Shown here in pieces: positions 27,301 to 36,792 of a stretch of DNA of 64,000 nucleotides. This DNA is from Pedobacter steynii (GTDB lineage Bacteria > Bacteroidota > Bacteroidia > Sphingobacteriales > Sphingobacteriaceae): contig NZ_FNGY01000011.1 in NCBI RefSeq assembly GCF_900103665.1, positions 124,001-188,000 of the forward strand. Direction: 5' to 3'. The notes beneath the pieces were generated by a model. That model was not told where the DNA came from, made no database searches, and saw nothing but the letters and a program-made list of their open reading frames with translations. Both the position numbers and the translations under genes were made by a program. Every line of letters begins with the position of its first letter. Positions within the stretch are counted from its first letter, which is position 1.

Positions 27301-27621
27301 GTTTCCCTGGCAATCGATCAGCAAATCTTTTTGCCCGATCTGCACCATGGCATCACCGATAGAAGCATCCCCATGCGGGTGATACTTCATTGTATTTCCG
27401 ATAACGTTTGCTGCTTTATTAAAACGTCCGTCATCCATCTCTTTCAGCGAGTGTAAAATGCGTCGCTGAACAGGTTTTAAACCATCATTTATGTGTGGCA
27501 CTGCCCGATCAAGAATTACATAAGAAGCATAATCGAGGAACCAGTTCTCGTAAAGGCCATTAATAGGAATTACGGTATGTTTGCTTTCTTCGTTTATGTT
27601 GTTTTCTATTTCTTCGCTCAT
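24328..27621 (-). CDS. parC: DNA topoisomerase IV subunit A with long acidic tail
   Basis: 1097 residues from the ATG at 27619-27621 (a TTG one codon earlier is also open). The breakage-reunion domain is intact, with catalytic Tyr122 in AAPRYIEARL and the quinolone region HPHGDASIGD, where Ala86 takes the place of the GyrA Ser83 equivalent. Residues ~500-820 are the beta-pinwheel-like C-terminal domain. From ~830 a tail of about 268 residues rich in Glu, Ala, Pro and Val follows, looks disordered, turns basic near the end and finishes in DIDNKGQLGLF. QLGLF matches the sliding-clamp-binding consensus QL[SD]LF apart from one position. The partner parE is 9 kb away on the same strand. Calling it ParC rather than GyrA rests on the pairing with ParE. 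Confidence 0.9.
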   Translation of the reverse strand: MSEEIENNINEESKHTVIPINGLYENWFLDYASYVILDRAVPHINDGLKPVQRRILHSLKEMDDGRFNKAANVIGNTMKYHPHGDASIGDAMVQIGQKDLLIDCQGNWGDPITGDSAAAPRYIEARLSKFANEVVFNGDTTVWQLSYDGRNNEPITLPVKFPLLLAQGAEGIAVGLATKVMPHNFIELLEASIEALKGHRPNILPDFFTGGMADFSAYNEGMRGGKIRVRAKITEKDKKTLVITEIPFSTTTGSVIDSILSANDKGKIKIKKIEDNTAAHVEIVVQLAPGISPDVTIDALYAFTSCEVSISPNTCIIKGDKPHFMSVNDILTENTQNTKALLKQELEIKLHELQEKIFFSSLLKIFIQEGMYKNAEYENSGNFDVVVEVLNKLFAPFMPQLYREILPEDFKKLIDKPMSSITRFDVKKADEQMKSLADEIKVVKNHLRHLTEYAIAWFQKLLDKYSKGRERKTEIRLFDRVEASKVALANVKLYMNREDGFIGTGLRKDEFIADCSDLDEIIVFREDGKCIITKVADKNFVGKGILHAQVFKKGDERTIYNLIYKDGASGISYVKRFAVVGVTRDKEYDLTKGSKGSKVLYFTANPNGEAEIVTILLKPHTKLKKLQFDLDYADIAIKGRGSQGNIVSKYPIKKVLLKSKGVSTLSGLKIWYDDLLRRLNVDGRGKYLGEFDGDDKILQVHRDGWYELSTFELSNHFDADLILIQKFDAEKPFTVVQYEGKAKNHFIKRFVFEAIGVGKKLSLISEENGSKFLHLTSNPEAMLKVDVLKGKTQIPETLEIVLAEFIDVKGIRANGNRLTQHDVQNIEIFNQEEEELIEEGKAVTEEEATEDGDSEPDQGAEDSASVDEEEIEPADVPEFTVALSAEDESSLPEIAEEVLEVTEEEALAVTEEGSPEDVAEEKEEKVPAKPVATKAKKVLVEKTVSDEAVVAAPVAEKTIADTPAGEPAVADVAPEPIAPEPIVEEKITPEPIAKDVVVKEPVVKKKAFIVPKAVKPVTELPVVEPAIEEQPKESLPVVAEPLAETPEPQTAPVEEKAVAPEKPKKAWNDSKPVKKITLEITNPDDVDIDNKGQLGLF

Positions 27622-27724
27622 CAAAAAAGGATTGGATGTTGTAAATATAAGGGTTGAAAACGAAATTCTATGAACCGAGTTGCTAACAGTTCTTTGTTAA
27701 GAATCCCCTTTTTACAGGGATGAA

Positions 27725-28213
27725 TTACACCACCAGCCGCACTTCGGTAAATACGAAGGGCAATAGGTTTTTAATTCCCTTAACTTTTATAATTTCACCG
27801 TTGATGCAATAGAACAAGACTTCAATTTCCTGTTTTTGCTTCTGTTCTACCTCCGCCATAACCTGTAAACAGGCACCACAGGAAGTGACCGGTTTTTCGA
27901 TGACAAAGTTATCAGTTTTTGCCGTAATTGCCATACTTTCGATCACCGCATTTGGATCCGATGAACCGATGGCAAATAAAGCAACTCTTTCTGCACATAA
28001 TCCCGAAGGGTAAGCTACATTTTCCTGGTTACTTCCCAATACCACCTGACCTCCCTTTAACTGAAGTGCCGCTCCCACTTTAAACCTGGAATAGGGTGAA
28101 TACGAGGTATTTAGCGCCTCTTCTGCCTTTAAGCACAATGCTTTATCGTTTTCACTTAGCTCCTCCAGTCCCTTAAACGACTGGTAGCTGATACTAAAAT
28201 TTCTCTCATTCAT
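27725..28213 (-). CDS. cdd: Cytidine deaminase
   Basis: 162 residues. It deaminates cytidine and deoxycytidine to uridine forms in pyrimidine salvage. The zinc motifs are CAERVALFAIG (Cys ligand and catalytic Glu) and TSCGACLQV (two Cys ligands), and the substrate loop YSRFKVGAALQ precedes them, as in homotetrameric Cdd. It lies 104 bases upstream of parC on the same strand; a weak hairpin (27703-27721, ATCCC/GGGAT) separates them, so read-through is possible. Confidence 0.92.
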   Translation of the reverse strand: MNERNFSISYQSFKGLEELSENDKALCLKAEEALNTSYSPYSRFKVGAALQLKGGQVVLGSNQENVAYPSGLCAERVALFAIGSSDPNAVIESMAITAKTDNFVIEKPVTSCGACLQVMAEVEQKQKQEIEVLFYCINGEIIKVKGIKNLLPFVFTEVRLVV

Positions 28214-28377
28214 GGTTTAAACATACAATTTTTCCATATTTCATGAACATGAAATTTTAATCCCTTGTTTTAAACAATTTTATTATATTGATTGTAGATA
28301 TACTATAATAACCCTAAAAATGCCTCCGGTGGCATGATTTTGGTTAATAATAGCTAGAAACTCTCAATTAAAATCAA

Positions 28378-31300
28378 TTGAATAAATATATACGTAAAAG
28401 TCTTAAAGTTGTACTTTGGATTATCGCCAGCATCATTATGCTCGTTGTCCTTGTTGCACTTTCCCTAAATATTCCTGCTGTCCAAAACTTCGTAAAGGAT
28501 AAAGCCATCGCCTATCTGAAAAATAAAACCCATACCGAGGTTCGCCTGGAGAGCATTCATATCGCTTTTCCAAAAGACGTAGTCCTCAACAAGTTTTATC
28601 TGGAAGATAAAAAAGGAGATACGCTGTTGTATGCACAGAAACTTGCCGTAGACATTAGTTTATTCAAATTACTGAGCAAAAAGGTAGAAATCAACAACAT
28701 CTCCCTGCAAAAGATCAGGGCCAATGTGACCCGTATTACCCCGGATACCGCTTTTAACTTCTCCTTTTTAGTAGACGCTTTTATGTCTGAAGAAAAAAAG
28801 CCGGAAGAGCAGGTACAGAAAGATACCACCTCGACGCTTAAGTTCTCCGTTAGCAAGATCAGTTTGGAAGATATCGGCATTGTTTACAGAGATGATGTTG
28901 CAGGAAACGACGTTAAATTAAGCCTGGGTGAGTTTAAAACAAACATTAAGGATTTTGATCTCGATAATCAACGCTATGTGATCAAGACCCTTTCCCTCAA
29001 AAATTCAAATTTAAAATACTTCCAGAAAAAGCCTTTGACCCAGTTAAAGGAACATCTGGAAAAAAGCATTGATACCGCAAAAACGGAATCAGGAAAACTC
29101 CCTTTTGTGGAGGTCGAAGATTTTGCCTTCAACAACATCAGGATCGCTTTCGATGACCGGCTCTCTAAAATGAGTGCAGATGTGAACCTGAACGAATTGC
29201 TGGTCAACAAGCTTATTGCCGACCTGACCAACAATAATTATAAAGCTGAAACGGCGAAGATTAACAATTCTAAGGTCAGCTATACTGCCGCTGCCAGCGA
29301 GATGAAGGCCAACGTAGATCTGAAAGAATTTTCTATCAGCAAGCTGATCGCCGATCTGAGCAAGAGTAAATATCAGGTGGATGAGGCAACGCTAAACAAT
29401 TCGGATGTCCGCTTTGCCTTTAAGCCTGCAGCTCCGGCCAAGACCGCTCCAAAAGCAGACACGGCGTCATCTTCCGCCCCCATCTCTTTGCTCCTGAGTA
29501 AATTGAACCTGTCTAAAAACAATGTACAGTTCGACAATATGTCGGAAAAGCCAGGCAAGGGAATGGACTTCAACCACTTGAAAATAAAAAACCTCGGACT
29601 GGTTGCAGAAGAACTGGGCTATGGTTCGGATGGCAGCATCAAAGTGAAAGTCAAAGAAGGAATGTTAACAGAAAAAAGCGGCTTCCAGTTATTGAAACTC
29701 CAGGGTGATGTCCTTTACTCGGACAAAGCCGTAAAAGTAAAAAACTTCTTGCTGAAGACACCCAACACTGCTGTAGAGAATGCTACGGAACTGAATTACA
29801 CCTCGATGGAGGATCTGACGAAACATCCGGAACGCGTAAAGATGAGCATGTTGTTCAAAAACTCAACGATAGGGCTTAAAGACGCAGCCTATTTCAGCGA
29901 CGCTGTTCCGCTGGAATATAGAAATGAAAAAATTAAGGTTAATGCCAGTGTGAATGGATATCTGAATAACCTCTCCATTCCCCGCCTGCAGATTTCAGGA
30001 TTAAAAAGCACCAATATAGACATCAGCGGAACTGCCAAAGGATTACCGGATATGAACAAGTTATTCCTGGACCTGAACATTAAGAAATTCGCTTTAACGA
30101 AAAAGGATCTGTTGGTTTTGATACCTAAAAAATCATTACCAACAAATATTGAATTGCCGAATGCGATTCAGGCAAACGGTAAATTTACAGGCTCGCTGAC
30201 CAATTTTAAGACCGGCTTTAATATCAATACAGACATGGGAGCGGCAAAGCTTCTTGCCAGCATGAAAGGTCCGAAAGGGAAAGAAAGTTATACCGCAGAT
30301 ATCAATCTGAACAACTTCAATGTGGGCCGCTTATTGAAACAGCAGGCACAACTGGGCAAAATAACAGCAAAAGCGACTGTTAACGGAACAGGGCTGGATG
30401 CTAAAAAAGCCGCGGTAAAATTCAATGCAGAGGTGATCAGTGCCTATTACAACAAATACACGTATAAAAACTTAAAGCTAAACGGTACTTATGCGCAGCA
30501 GAAGTTAGACCTGAAAAGTAATATGGCGGATAGCAATGCCAATTTTAACTTAACCGCAGCGGTAAACATCGCCGGTAAATATCCGGCGGTAAAAGCCAAA
30601 ATGGATTTAGGTCAGGTAGATTTAAGGAAATTAAATTTCAGTCCGACTGAATTTAAGGTTGCAGGAACGGTAGACGCTAATCTGAGCACTGCCGATGTGG
30701 ATTACCTGAACGGAGATGTTTTCATCAGGGGGCTGCAAGTGGTAAAAGATGGACAACGCTTCAATGTGGATACCATTAATCTGCATGCAGAAACCAGTGC
30801 TGAAAGAAGTTTACTGACCTTAAAATCAGAACTCATGAGGGCCAGGATTGACGGACAGTATCAACTGACCAATCTGGCTACAGCAGTAACCAATCAGATC
30901 AATAAATATTACCAGTTCGGAGAGGTGAAAAAAATCCCTGATCAGCGGTTCCGTTTCTTTGCGAGAATCTATAATCCTAAATTCATTCAGAACTTTGTTC
31001 CTGAATTAACCACCTTCTCCCCCTCTATGGTCTACGGACTATTGGATACGAAGAAAGACAGCTTAACGATGAAAGCATGGGTTCCACAGGTGGTTTATGG
31101 AGATTACAAGGTAGATAGCACGAAGCTAAGCATAGACAATAACGACCAGAAACTCAATTACAAGCTGACGGTGAAGAGCATGCAAAGTCCTTCCATCAGC
31201 CTGTTCAATACAGAAGTTAGTGGTGCTGCCGTAAATAACAACCTTGGCGTCAATATCTTTTTAAGAGACAGCAAGCTAAAAGATAAATATGTACTTGGCG

Positions 31301-33528
31301 GTAATTTCCAATCCATCAATAAGGATTTCCGCTTTAGTCTGGACCCTCAGAAACTATTACTGAATTATCAGAAATGGGCCATATCGCAGGACAACTATAT
31401 TCAATTTGGGCAATCAGGTATCTCCGCCAGAAGTTTTGACCTGAGTAAGGATAACCAGTTACTGAGCATCAACAGTGTCAACAACGAGCCTAATTCTCCT
31501 TTGAAAGTTTTGTTCAAGGATTTCAGGATAGAAACCCTGACCAAATTTGCAGAGCAGGACAGTGCTCTTGTTGGCGGATCGATCAATGGGACAGTAGACG
31601 CAAAAGACCTCGTGGGAACGCCTAAATTTGAGGCCAACCTGACCATCGATCAGCTGCGCTATCAGAAAGACCAGCTCGGTACATTGAGAGTAGCGGTAAA
31701 CAACAATACGGAAAATGCTTTTGAAACGAATATTGCCTTAACCGGGGTGCATGAACTCCGCGCAAATGGTTTTTATTATACAGCGCCCAAAAGTGCATTG
31801 GACCTCACTTTGAATATCGACAAGATTGACCTGAAGAGTCTGGAAAGTGTTTCTATGGGACAGATTAAAAATGGTTCAGGAACGATTACCGGACAGCTGT
31901 CGGTAAAAGGCGAACTTACAGCGCCTAAAATATTAGGGGATATCAATTTTAAACAGGCAGCATTCACGGCAACTTATGTAAATTCTTATTTTAAAATGCC
32001 TGATGAAACCATCAGTTTCACTAATGAAGGCGTTAAATTTGACAATTTCAGCATCCTTGATTCTATCGGACAACCTTTAAAGGTAGAGGGAATGATCTAC
32101 ACCACAAACTATCAGGACTTCCGCTTCGGACTGGATGTATCAGCTAATAATTTCAGATTGATGAACTCCACGGCCAAAGACAATGAAATGATCTATGGAA
32201 AGGTATTTGTCAGCACCCGCTCCTTTAAAATCAGAGGAGACATGAACCAACCGGACATCAACATGAACGTGCAGGTAAACAAAGGGACAAAATTCTTCTT
32301 TGCCATGGTCGATTCAGACCCATCCATTGTTGATCAGGAAGGAATCGTCGAATTTATTGATGAAGATGCTCCACCATTTAATGGCAAAAAGGCAATACAT
32401 ACGGATAGCATTCCTAAATCTGCGTTCAAGGGGTTCAATCTGAGCGCGGATATAGATCTGGATAAAGAAGCAGAATTTACTGTTGTGGTGGATGCAGCTA
32501 CCGGAGATCAGTTAAGAGTAAAAGGTGAAGGCAGTCTGAATGCAACAATGGATCCTAGTGGGAAGATGAGTCTGACTGGACGATACCTGTTATCAGACGG
32601 TGCTTATAACCTTAGCGTTGGGCCTAAAAAAATGGACTTTAAGATCCAGCAGGGAAGCAGCATTGTCTGGACAGGGGAACCGACTTCAGCAAACGTAAAC
32701 ATCACCGCAGTACGTGAGGTGAACGCACCGGCGATAGATCTGGTTAACGATCAGGTACAGGATCAGGAAATGTTAAAGAATCAGGCCAAACAAAAATTCC
32801 CGTTCCAGGTCTACCTTGACATTACGGGAGAATTGATGAAACCCATCATTGCTTTCCGCATTGCGCTCCCGGAAAATGAGAAAAATGCACTTGGCGGAGC
32901 GGTAGAAACCAAGTTGCAACAGGTCAATGCAAATGAAAGCGAATTGAACAAACAGGTCGTTGCCTTGCTTGCCTTAGGTCGTTTCATAGCCGACAATCCA
33001 TTTCAGAGCCTCGCCACCGGAGGCAATAACATTGCTGAATCTTTCGCCAGATCAAGTGCGACCAGATTGCTGGCCCAGCAGATGAATAACCTGGCCTCCG
33101 ACCTGATTAAAGGGGTAGACATTAACTTCGGACTGAATTCCTCGGAGGATTACTCTACCGGAAAAATGGAAAACAAGACTGATCTGGAAATCGGTTTGTC
33201 CAAAAAACTATTGGACGACAGGTTAACGGTAACCGTGGGTAGTTCCTTCGGATTAGAAGGGCCAAAACAAGCCAACCAAAGCAGCAATAATATTGCAGGA
33301 AATGTCAACCTCGAATACTTGTTATCAAAAGACGGACGTTACCGTCTGAGGGCATACCGACGAAACCAGACGGACGGCATCATTGAAGGTCAGATCATAG
33401 AAACAGGTCTTGGTTTTGCCCTTGTAGTGGATTACAACAGGTTCAAAGAGATCTTTAGAAAATTCAGAGACAGAGACAACAGAAATAAGAAAAAAGAACA
33501 GAAGCCCAAAGATGAGAAAGCGAATTAA
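28378..33528 (+). CDS. tamB: Translocation/assembly module protein TamB
   Basis: 1716 residues. A single N-terminal membrane helix (VVLWIIASIIMLVVLVALSL) anchors a huge repetitive beta structure (AsmA-like start, TamB/DUF490 domain over the last ~450 residues with FVSTRSFKIRGDMNQPDI and SLNATMDPSGKMSLTGRY). TamB proteins bridge inner and outer membrane; roles in outer-membrane protein assembly and phospholipid transport have been shown in other bacteria. The start codon is TTG: a stop (TAA at 28369-28371) lies just upstream in frame and the first ATG is some 20 codons on, inside the membrane helix. The gene overlaps tamL by 17 bases. Confidence 0.92.
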   Translation: MNKYIRKSLKVVLWIIASIIMLVVLVALSLNIPAVQNFVKDKAIAYLKNKTHTEVRLESIHIAFPKDVVLNKFYLEDKKGDTLLYAQKLAVDISLFKLLSKKVEINNISLQKIRANVTRITPDTAFNFSFLVDAFMSEEKKPEEQVQKDTTSTLKFSVSKISLEDIGIVYRDDVAGNDVKLSLGEFKTNIKDFDLDNQRYVIKTLSLKNSNLKYFQKKPLTQLKEHLEKSIDTAKTESGKLPFVEVEDFAFNNIRIAFDDRLSKMSADVNLNELLVNKLIADLTNNNYKAETAKINNSKVSYTAAASEMKANVDLKEFSISKLIADLSKSKYQVDEATLNNSDVRFAFKPAAPAKTAPKADTASSSAPISLLLSKLNLSKNNVQFDNMSEKPGKGMDFNHLKIKNLGLVAEELGYGSDGSIKVKVKEGMLTEKSGFQLLKLQGDVLYSDKAVKVKNFLLKTPNTAVENATELNYTSMEDLTKHPERVKMSMLFKNSTIGLKDAAYFSDAVPLEYRNEKIKVNASVNGYLNNLSIPRLQISGLKSTNIDISGTAKGLPDMNKLFLDLNIKKFALTKKDLLVLIPKKSLPTNIELPNAIQANGKFTGSLTNFKTGFNINTDMGAAKLLASMKGPKGKESYTADINLNNFNVGRLLKQQAQLGKITAKATVNGTGLDAKKAAVKFNAEVISAYYNKYTYKNLKLNGTYAQQKLDLKSNMADSNANFNLTAAVNIAGKYPAVKAKMDLGQVDLRKLNFSPTEFKVAGTVDANLSTADVDYLNGDVFIRGLQVVKDGQRFNVDTINLHAETSAERSLLTLKSELMRARIDGQYQLTNLATAVTNQINKYYQFGEVKKIPDQRFRFFARIYNPKFIQNFVPELTTFSPSMVYGLLDTKKDSLTMKAWVPQVVYGDYKVDSTKLSIDNNDQKLNYKLTVKSMQSPSISLFNTEVSGAAVNNNLGVNIFLRDSKLKDKYVLGGNFQSINKDFRFSLDPQKLLLNYQKWAISQDNYIQFGQSGISARSFDLSKDNQLLSINSVNNEPNSPLKVLFKDFRIETLTKFAEQDSALVGGSINGTVDAKDLVGTPKFEANLTIDQLRYQKDQLGTLRVAVNNNTENAFETNIALTGVHELRANGFYYTAPKSALDLTLNIDKIDLKSLESVSMGQIKNGSGTITGQLSVKGELTAPKILGDINFKQAAFTATYVNSYFKMPDETISFTNEGVKFDNFSILDSIGQPLKVEGMIYTTNYQDFRFGLDVSANNFRLMNSTAKDNEMIYGKVFVSTRSFKIRGDMNQPDINMNVQVNKGTKFFFAMVDSDPSIVDQEGIVEFIDEDAPPFNGKKAIHTDSIPKSAFKGFNLSADIDLDKEAEFTVVVDAATGDQLRVKGEGSLNATMDPSGKMSLTGRYLLSDGAYNLSVGPKKMDFKIQQGSSIVWTGEPTSANVNITAVREVNAPAIDLVNDQVQDQEMLKNQAKQKFPFQVYLDITGELMKPIIAFRIALPENEKNALGGAVETKLQQVNANESELNKQVVALLALGRFIADNPFQSLATGGNNIAESFARSSATRLLAQQMNNLASDLIKGVDINFGLNSSEDYSTGKMENKTDLEIGLSKKLLDDRLTVTVGSSFGLEGPKQANQSSNNIAGNVNLEYLLSKDGRYRLRAYRRNQTDGIIEGQIIETGLGFALVVDYNRFKEIFRKFRDRDNRNKKKEQKPKDEKAN

Positions 33529-35797
33529 ACCTATATTATTTATGATTTCGTGTTTGATGATCGCTGCCTGCAGTACGACCAGACACTTGCCTGAAGGAGA
33601 AAATCTGTATGTAGGTGCATCGGTGAAAATCAATCCGGATTCCAGCGGAAAGATTAAAGACGAAAAAGGGATTAAAAGTGTGTTGGAAGGTAAGACCAGA
33701 CCACTTCCCAACAGTTCTTTTCTGGGTTTCAAGTACAAGCTCTTCTTTTACAATTTAGGAGGAGAGCCGGGAAAAGAAAAAGGATTAGGCCGTTGGCTTC
33801 GCAATAAATGGGGACAGCCTCCTGTACTGGGAAGCCAGGTAAAATTGAAATACAACAATGATGTGCTGAGAAGTTACCTCAGCACAATAGGTTATCTACA
33901 GGCAGAAGTGACTGGTGATACTGTGGTTAAAAACAAAAAAGTGAAAGCCATTTATACTGCGCAAACCGGCGAAAGGTATAAAATCAACAAAGTCACCTTC
34001 CCTAAAGACAGCAGCGGAATAGCCGCCAACATCAATAACAATTCTTCAAAATCGCTCTTAAAAGCTGGGAATTTCTATGATTTTGAAACAATCAAGAATG
34101 AACGGATCAGAATTGACAACGACCTTAAAGAAGCGGGCTACTTTTACTTTAGTCCGGATTTCCTGCTGATCCAGGCAGACAGTACCATCGGCAAAAACAG
34201 TGTTAACCTGTTTGTAAAAGTAAAGGAAAGCACGCCTGATGTTTCAAAGAAGCCGTATACGATTAATAACATCACCATTTATCCAAATTATAATTTAAGA
34301 AACGACTCTGCCATTAAAGCCGCTGAGCCGGTATTGTATAAGGATTTCAAAATCATGGATCCTAAGAATACGTTTAAATTGGGTGTTTTTGACCGTCTGG
34401 TGTTTTTCAATAAAGGGGAAACCTATAACAGAAGAGATCACAATCAGTCTTTGAACAGAATGGTTAACATTGGTACTTTTAAGTTTGTAAAGGCCGATTT
34501 TATTCCGGTAGACAGCTTTAAAAACAATCAATTGAACATCGACTTCTTTTTAACCCCATTAAAGAAAAACTCACTCTCTTTCCAGGTCACAGGAACCAGT
34601 AAATCCAATAACTTCGTGGGATCAGAAGTAAAGATCACACAGACGACAAGGAACGTTTTCCGTGGAGCAGAACAACTGGAAGTCAGTGCCAGTGGTGGCT
34701 TTGAACAACAGATCAAAGGCGGGCAATCTAAACAAGGAAACTCTTATTCCCTAACCGGACAGGCAAAACTGAGCTTCCCAAGATTCCTTCTGCCCTTCTT
34801 CAAATTCAACAGTACCAATGCTTTTATTCCAAGAACCAATATTCTGGCTTCTTACCAGATCCTGAGCAGAGCCGATTATAGCTTAAATGCGATCAAAGGA
34901 GAATTCGGGTACAATTGGAAAGAAAGCATTTTCAAAGAGCATACTTTTAATCCGATTTCCATTAACTATGTGAAAGCCAATTTAAAGGATAGCTCTGTAC
35001 TTAAAACAAGTCCGGCATTAAGAAATTCATTGGAAAATCAATATATTATTGGCCTAAACTACAATTTCACCTATAATAACCAGGTAGACGACAGCAGAAG
35101 AAACAATGTTTATTTTTCAGCAGACCTGGAAACTGCGGGAACTGTAGCCGGACTACTTACCTCTAAAAATGACATTGGAAAGAAAACCTTATTTGGTACT
35201 GCCCTTTCCCAGTTCATACGTCTGGAGGGTGATTTAAGAAATTATTATAAGCTCAATAAAAACATGACCTGGGCGAACCGGCTAAATGTTGGATATGGCT
35301 ATACCTATGGGAACAGCACTACCCTTCCCTTTGTTCGCCAGTTCTTCGCAGGAGGTAGCAGTGACATCAGGGCTTTTGGCGCCAGAATCCTGGGCCCCGG
35401 AAGCTATATATCAACAGACAACACGTCTACCTTCAGAGATCAGGGTGCCGACATTAAGATCATGCTAAACACAGAGCTACGTTTCAAAATCGTGAGTATT
35501 TTCTATGGCGCCTTATTTGTTGATGCTGGAAATATCTGGACCAGGAAAGAAGACCCCAACAGACCCGGAGCTCAATTCAAGTTCAACAGTTTTATGAATG
35601 AAATGGCAGTAGGTACCGGTGCAGGATTAAGAATGGATGTTTCCTTCTTTGTACTCCGTTTAGACGCGGCCTTCCCGATCAGAAAACCATACCTCCCGGA
35701 AGGAAAAAGATGGGTCATCAACGACCTTAATTTCGGCGATAAAGCCTGGAGAAAAGAAAACTTAACCTTTAATCTTGGGATAGGATATCCTTTTTAA
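33512..35797 (+). CDS. tamL: BamA/TamA-family outer membrane protein, lipoprotein type (TamL)
   Basis: 761 residues. The N-terminus is a lipoprotein signal (IAACSTTRHLPEGE, Cys about 20), which separates the Bacteroidota TamL form from ordinary TamA. POTRA-like segments occupy about 30-330 (GERYKINKVTFPKDS, PYTINNITIYPNYN); the rest is a 16-strand-type barrel with the BamA family marker region FFAGGSSDIRAFGARILGPGSY and a C-terminal aromatic strand. It works with TamB encoded just upstream; the 17-base overlap implies coupled translation. In Flavobacterium, TamL is reported to be important for growth. Confidence 0.92.
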   Translation: MRKRIKPILFMISCLMIAACSTTRHLPEGENLYVGASVKINPDSSGKIKDEKGIKSVLEGKTRPLPNSSFLGFKYKLFFYNLGGEPGKEKGLGRWLRNKWGQPPVLGSQVKLKYNNDVLRSYLSTIGYLQAEVTGDTVVKNKKVKAIYTAQTGERYKINKVTFPKDSSGIAANINNNSSKSLLKAGNFYDFETIKNERIRIDNDLKEAGYFYFSPDFLLIQADSTIGKNSVNLFVKVKESTPDVSKKPYTINNITIYPNYNLRNDSAIKAAEPVLYKDFKIMDPKNTFKLGVFDRLVFFNKGETYNRRDHNQSLNRMVNIGTFKFVKADFIPVDSFKNNQLNIDFFLTPLKKNSLSFQVTGTSKSNNFVGSEVKITQTTRNVFRGAEQLEVSASGGFEQQIKGGQSKQGNSYSLTGQAKLSFPRFLLPFFKFNSTNAFIPRTNILASYQILSRADYSLNAIKGEFGYNWKESIFKEHTFNPISINYVKANLKDSSVLKTSPALRNSLENQYIIGLNYNFTYNNQVDDSRRNNVYFSADLETAGTVAGLLTSKNDIGKKTLFGTALSQFIRLEGDLRNYYKLNKNMTWANRLNVGYGYTYGNSTTLPFVRQFFAGGSSDIRAFGARILGPGSYISTDNTSTFRDQGADIKIMLNTELRFKIVSIFYGALFVDAGNIWTRKEDPNRPGAQFKFNSFMNEMAVGTGAGLRMDVSFFVLRLDAAFPIRKPYLPEGKRWVINDLNFGDKAWRKENLTFNLGIGYPF

Positions 35798-35805
35798 GCA
35801 AGAAC

Positions 35806-36792
35806 ATGAACTTTATAAAAAAAATAATCCGCTTTCTTAAAGCAACAGGTCACCTGTTTATTGCGGCCGGAAAGGGCTTTATTGAGGACAGGGTAATGAA
35901 GCTCAGTGCTGCATTGGCTTATTACACGATATTTTCCCTCACCCCGCTGATCATTATCATCATTTCTGCCGCTACCTTATTTTTAGGAGACAACATGGAT
36001 CCCAACACCAAATTATTTGGTGAGATCAGCGAACTCGTCGGTAATGATGCTGCGAATCAACTGCGGAGCTTTGTTAACAATGCCAATTACTCCGGAAAAA
36101 GCACCTTCGGGTTGATCATTGGGATTGCTACACTGGTTATTGGTGCCACCGCAATATTTATTGAAATCCAGGATAGCATTAACCTCATCTGGAAAGTAAA
36201 AGCCGTTCCTAAAAAAGGATGGAAAAAATTCCTGACCAACAGGCTGCTCTCCTTTTCGCTCATTGCTTCCCTAGGCTTCCTGTTACTCGTTTCTCTGGTG
36301 GTCAATAGTATTGTCGTCGGCTTAGGCAATAAGATCGCGCAGTACATCCAGATTGAAGAAGTATCAGAGATCATGATGCTCGTAGTGACCAATGCGCTTA
36401 CGCTTGCGGTAGTGACCTGTATCTTTGCCACTATATTTAAGGTATTACCAGATGTCCGGATCAGGTGGAAACCTGCCATCATCGGCGCCCTGTTTACCGC
36501 CCTCCTGTTTGGTCTGGGTAAATATGTGATTGGAATTTATATTGAAAAAGGAAACCCGGGTTCTCCCTTTGGGGCGGCCGGATCCATCATTGTGATCCTG
36601 CTCTGGATTTACTATACCGCGATTATCTTATACTTTGGCGCAGAGTTTACACAAGCCTATGCGGAGAAGTATGACCATGGAATTGCACCAAGTAAATATG
36701 CGGTACTGACCCGAACTATTGTGGTAGAGAGTGAAGCGGAAGTCCTTCCACCACAACATCCGGAAGATACAGTAGATGCGGAAAAGGGTTAA
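35806..36792 (+). CDS. YihY/BrkB family membrane protein
   Basis: 328 residues with six or so hydrophobic helices. The family marks are LSAALAYYTIFSLTPLIIIII near the start and GLGKYVIGIYIEKGNPGSPFGAAGSIIVILLWIYYTA later. YihY-family proteins were once annotated as RNase BN, wrongly; their role is unknown, and some affect envelope function. The gene follows tamL by 8 bases and probably belongs to the same transcript. Its TAA stop overlaps the parE stop on the other strand within the four bases TTAA at 36789-36792. Confidence 0.88.
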   Translation: MNFIKKIIRFLKATGHLFIAAGKGFIEDRVMKLSAALAYYTIFSLTPLIIIIISAATLFLGDNMDPNTKLFGEISELVGNDAANQLRSFVNNANYSGKSTFGLIIGIATLVIGATAIFIEIQDSINLIWKVKAVPKKGWKKFLTNRLLSFSLIASLGFLLLVSLVVNSIVVGLGNKIAQYIQIEEVSEIMMLVVTNALTLAVVTCIFATIFKVLPDVRIRWKPAIIGALFTALLFGLGKYVIGIYIEKGNPGSPFGAAGSIIVILLWIYYTAIILYFGAEFTQAYAEKYDHGIAPSKYAVLTRTIVVESEAEVLPPQHPEDTVDAEKG

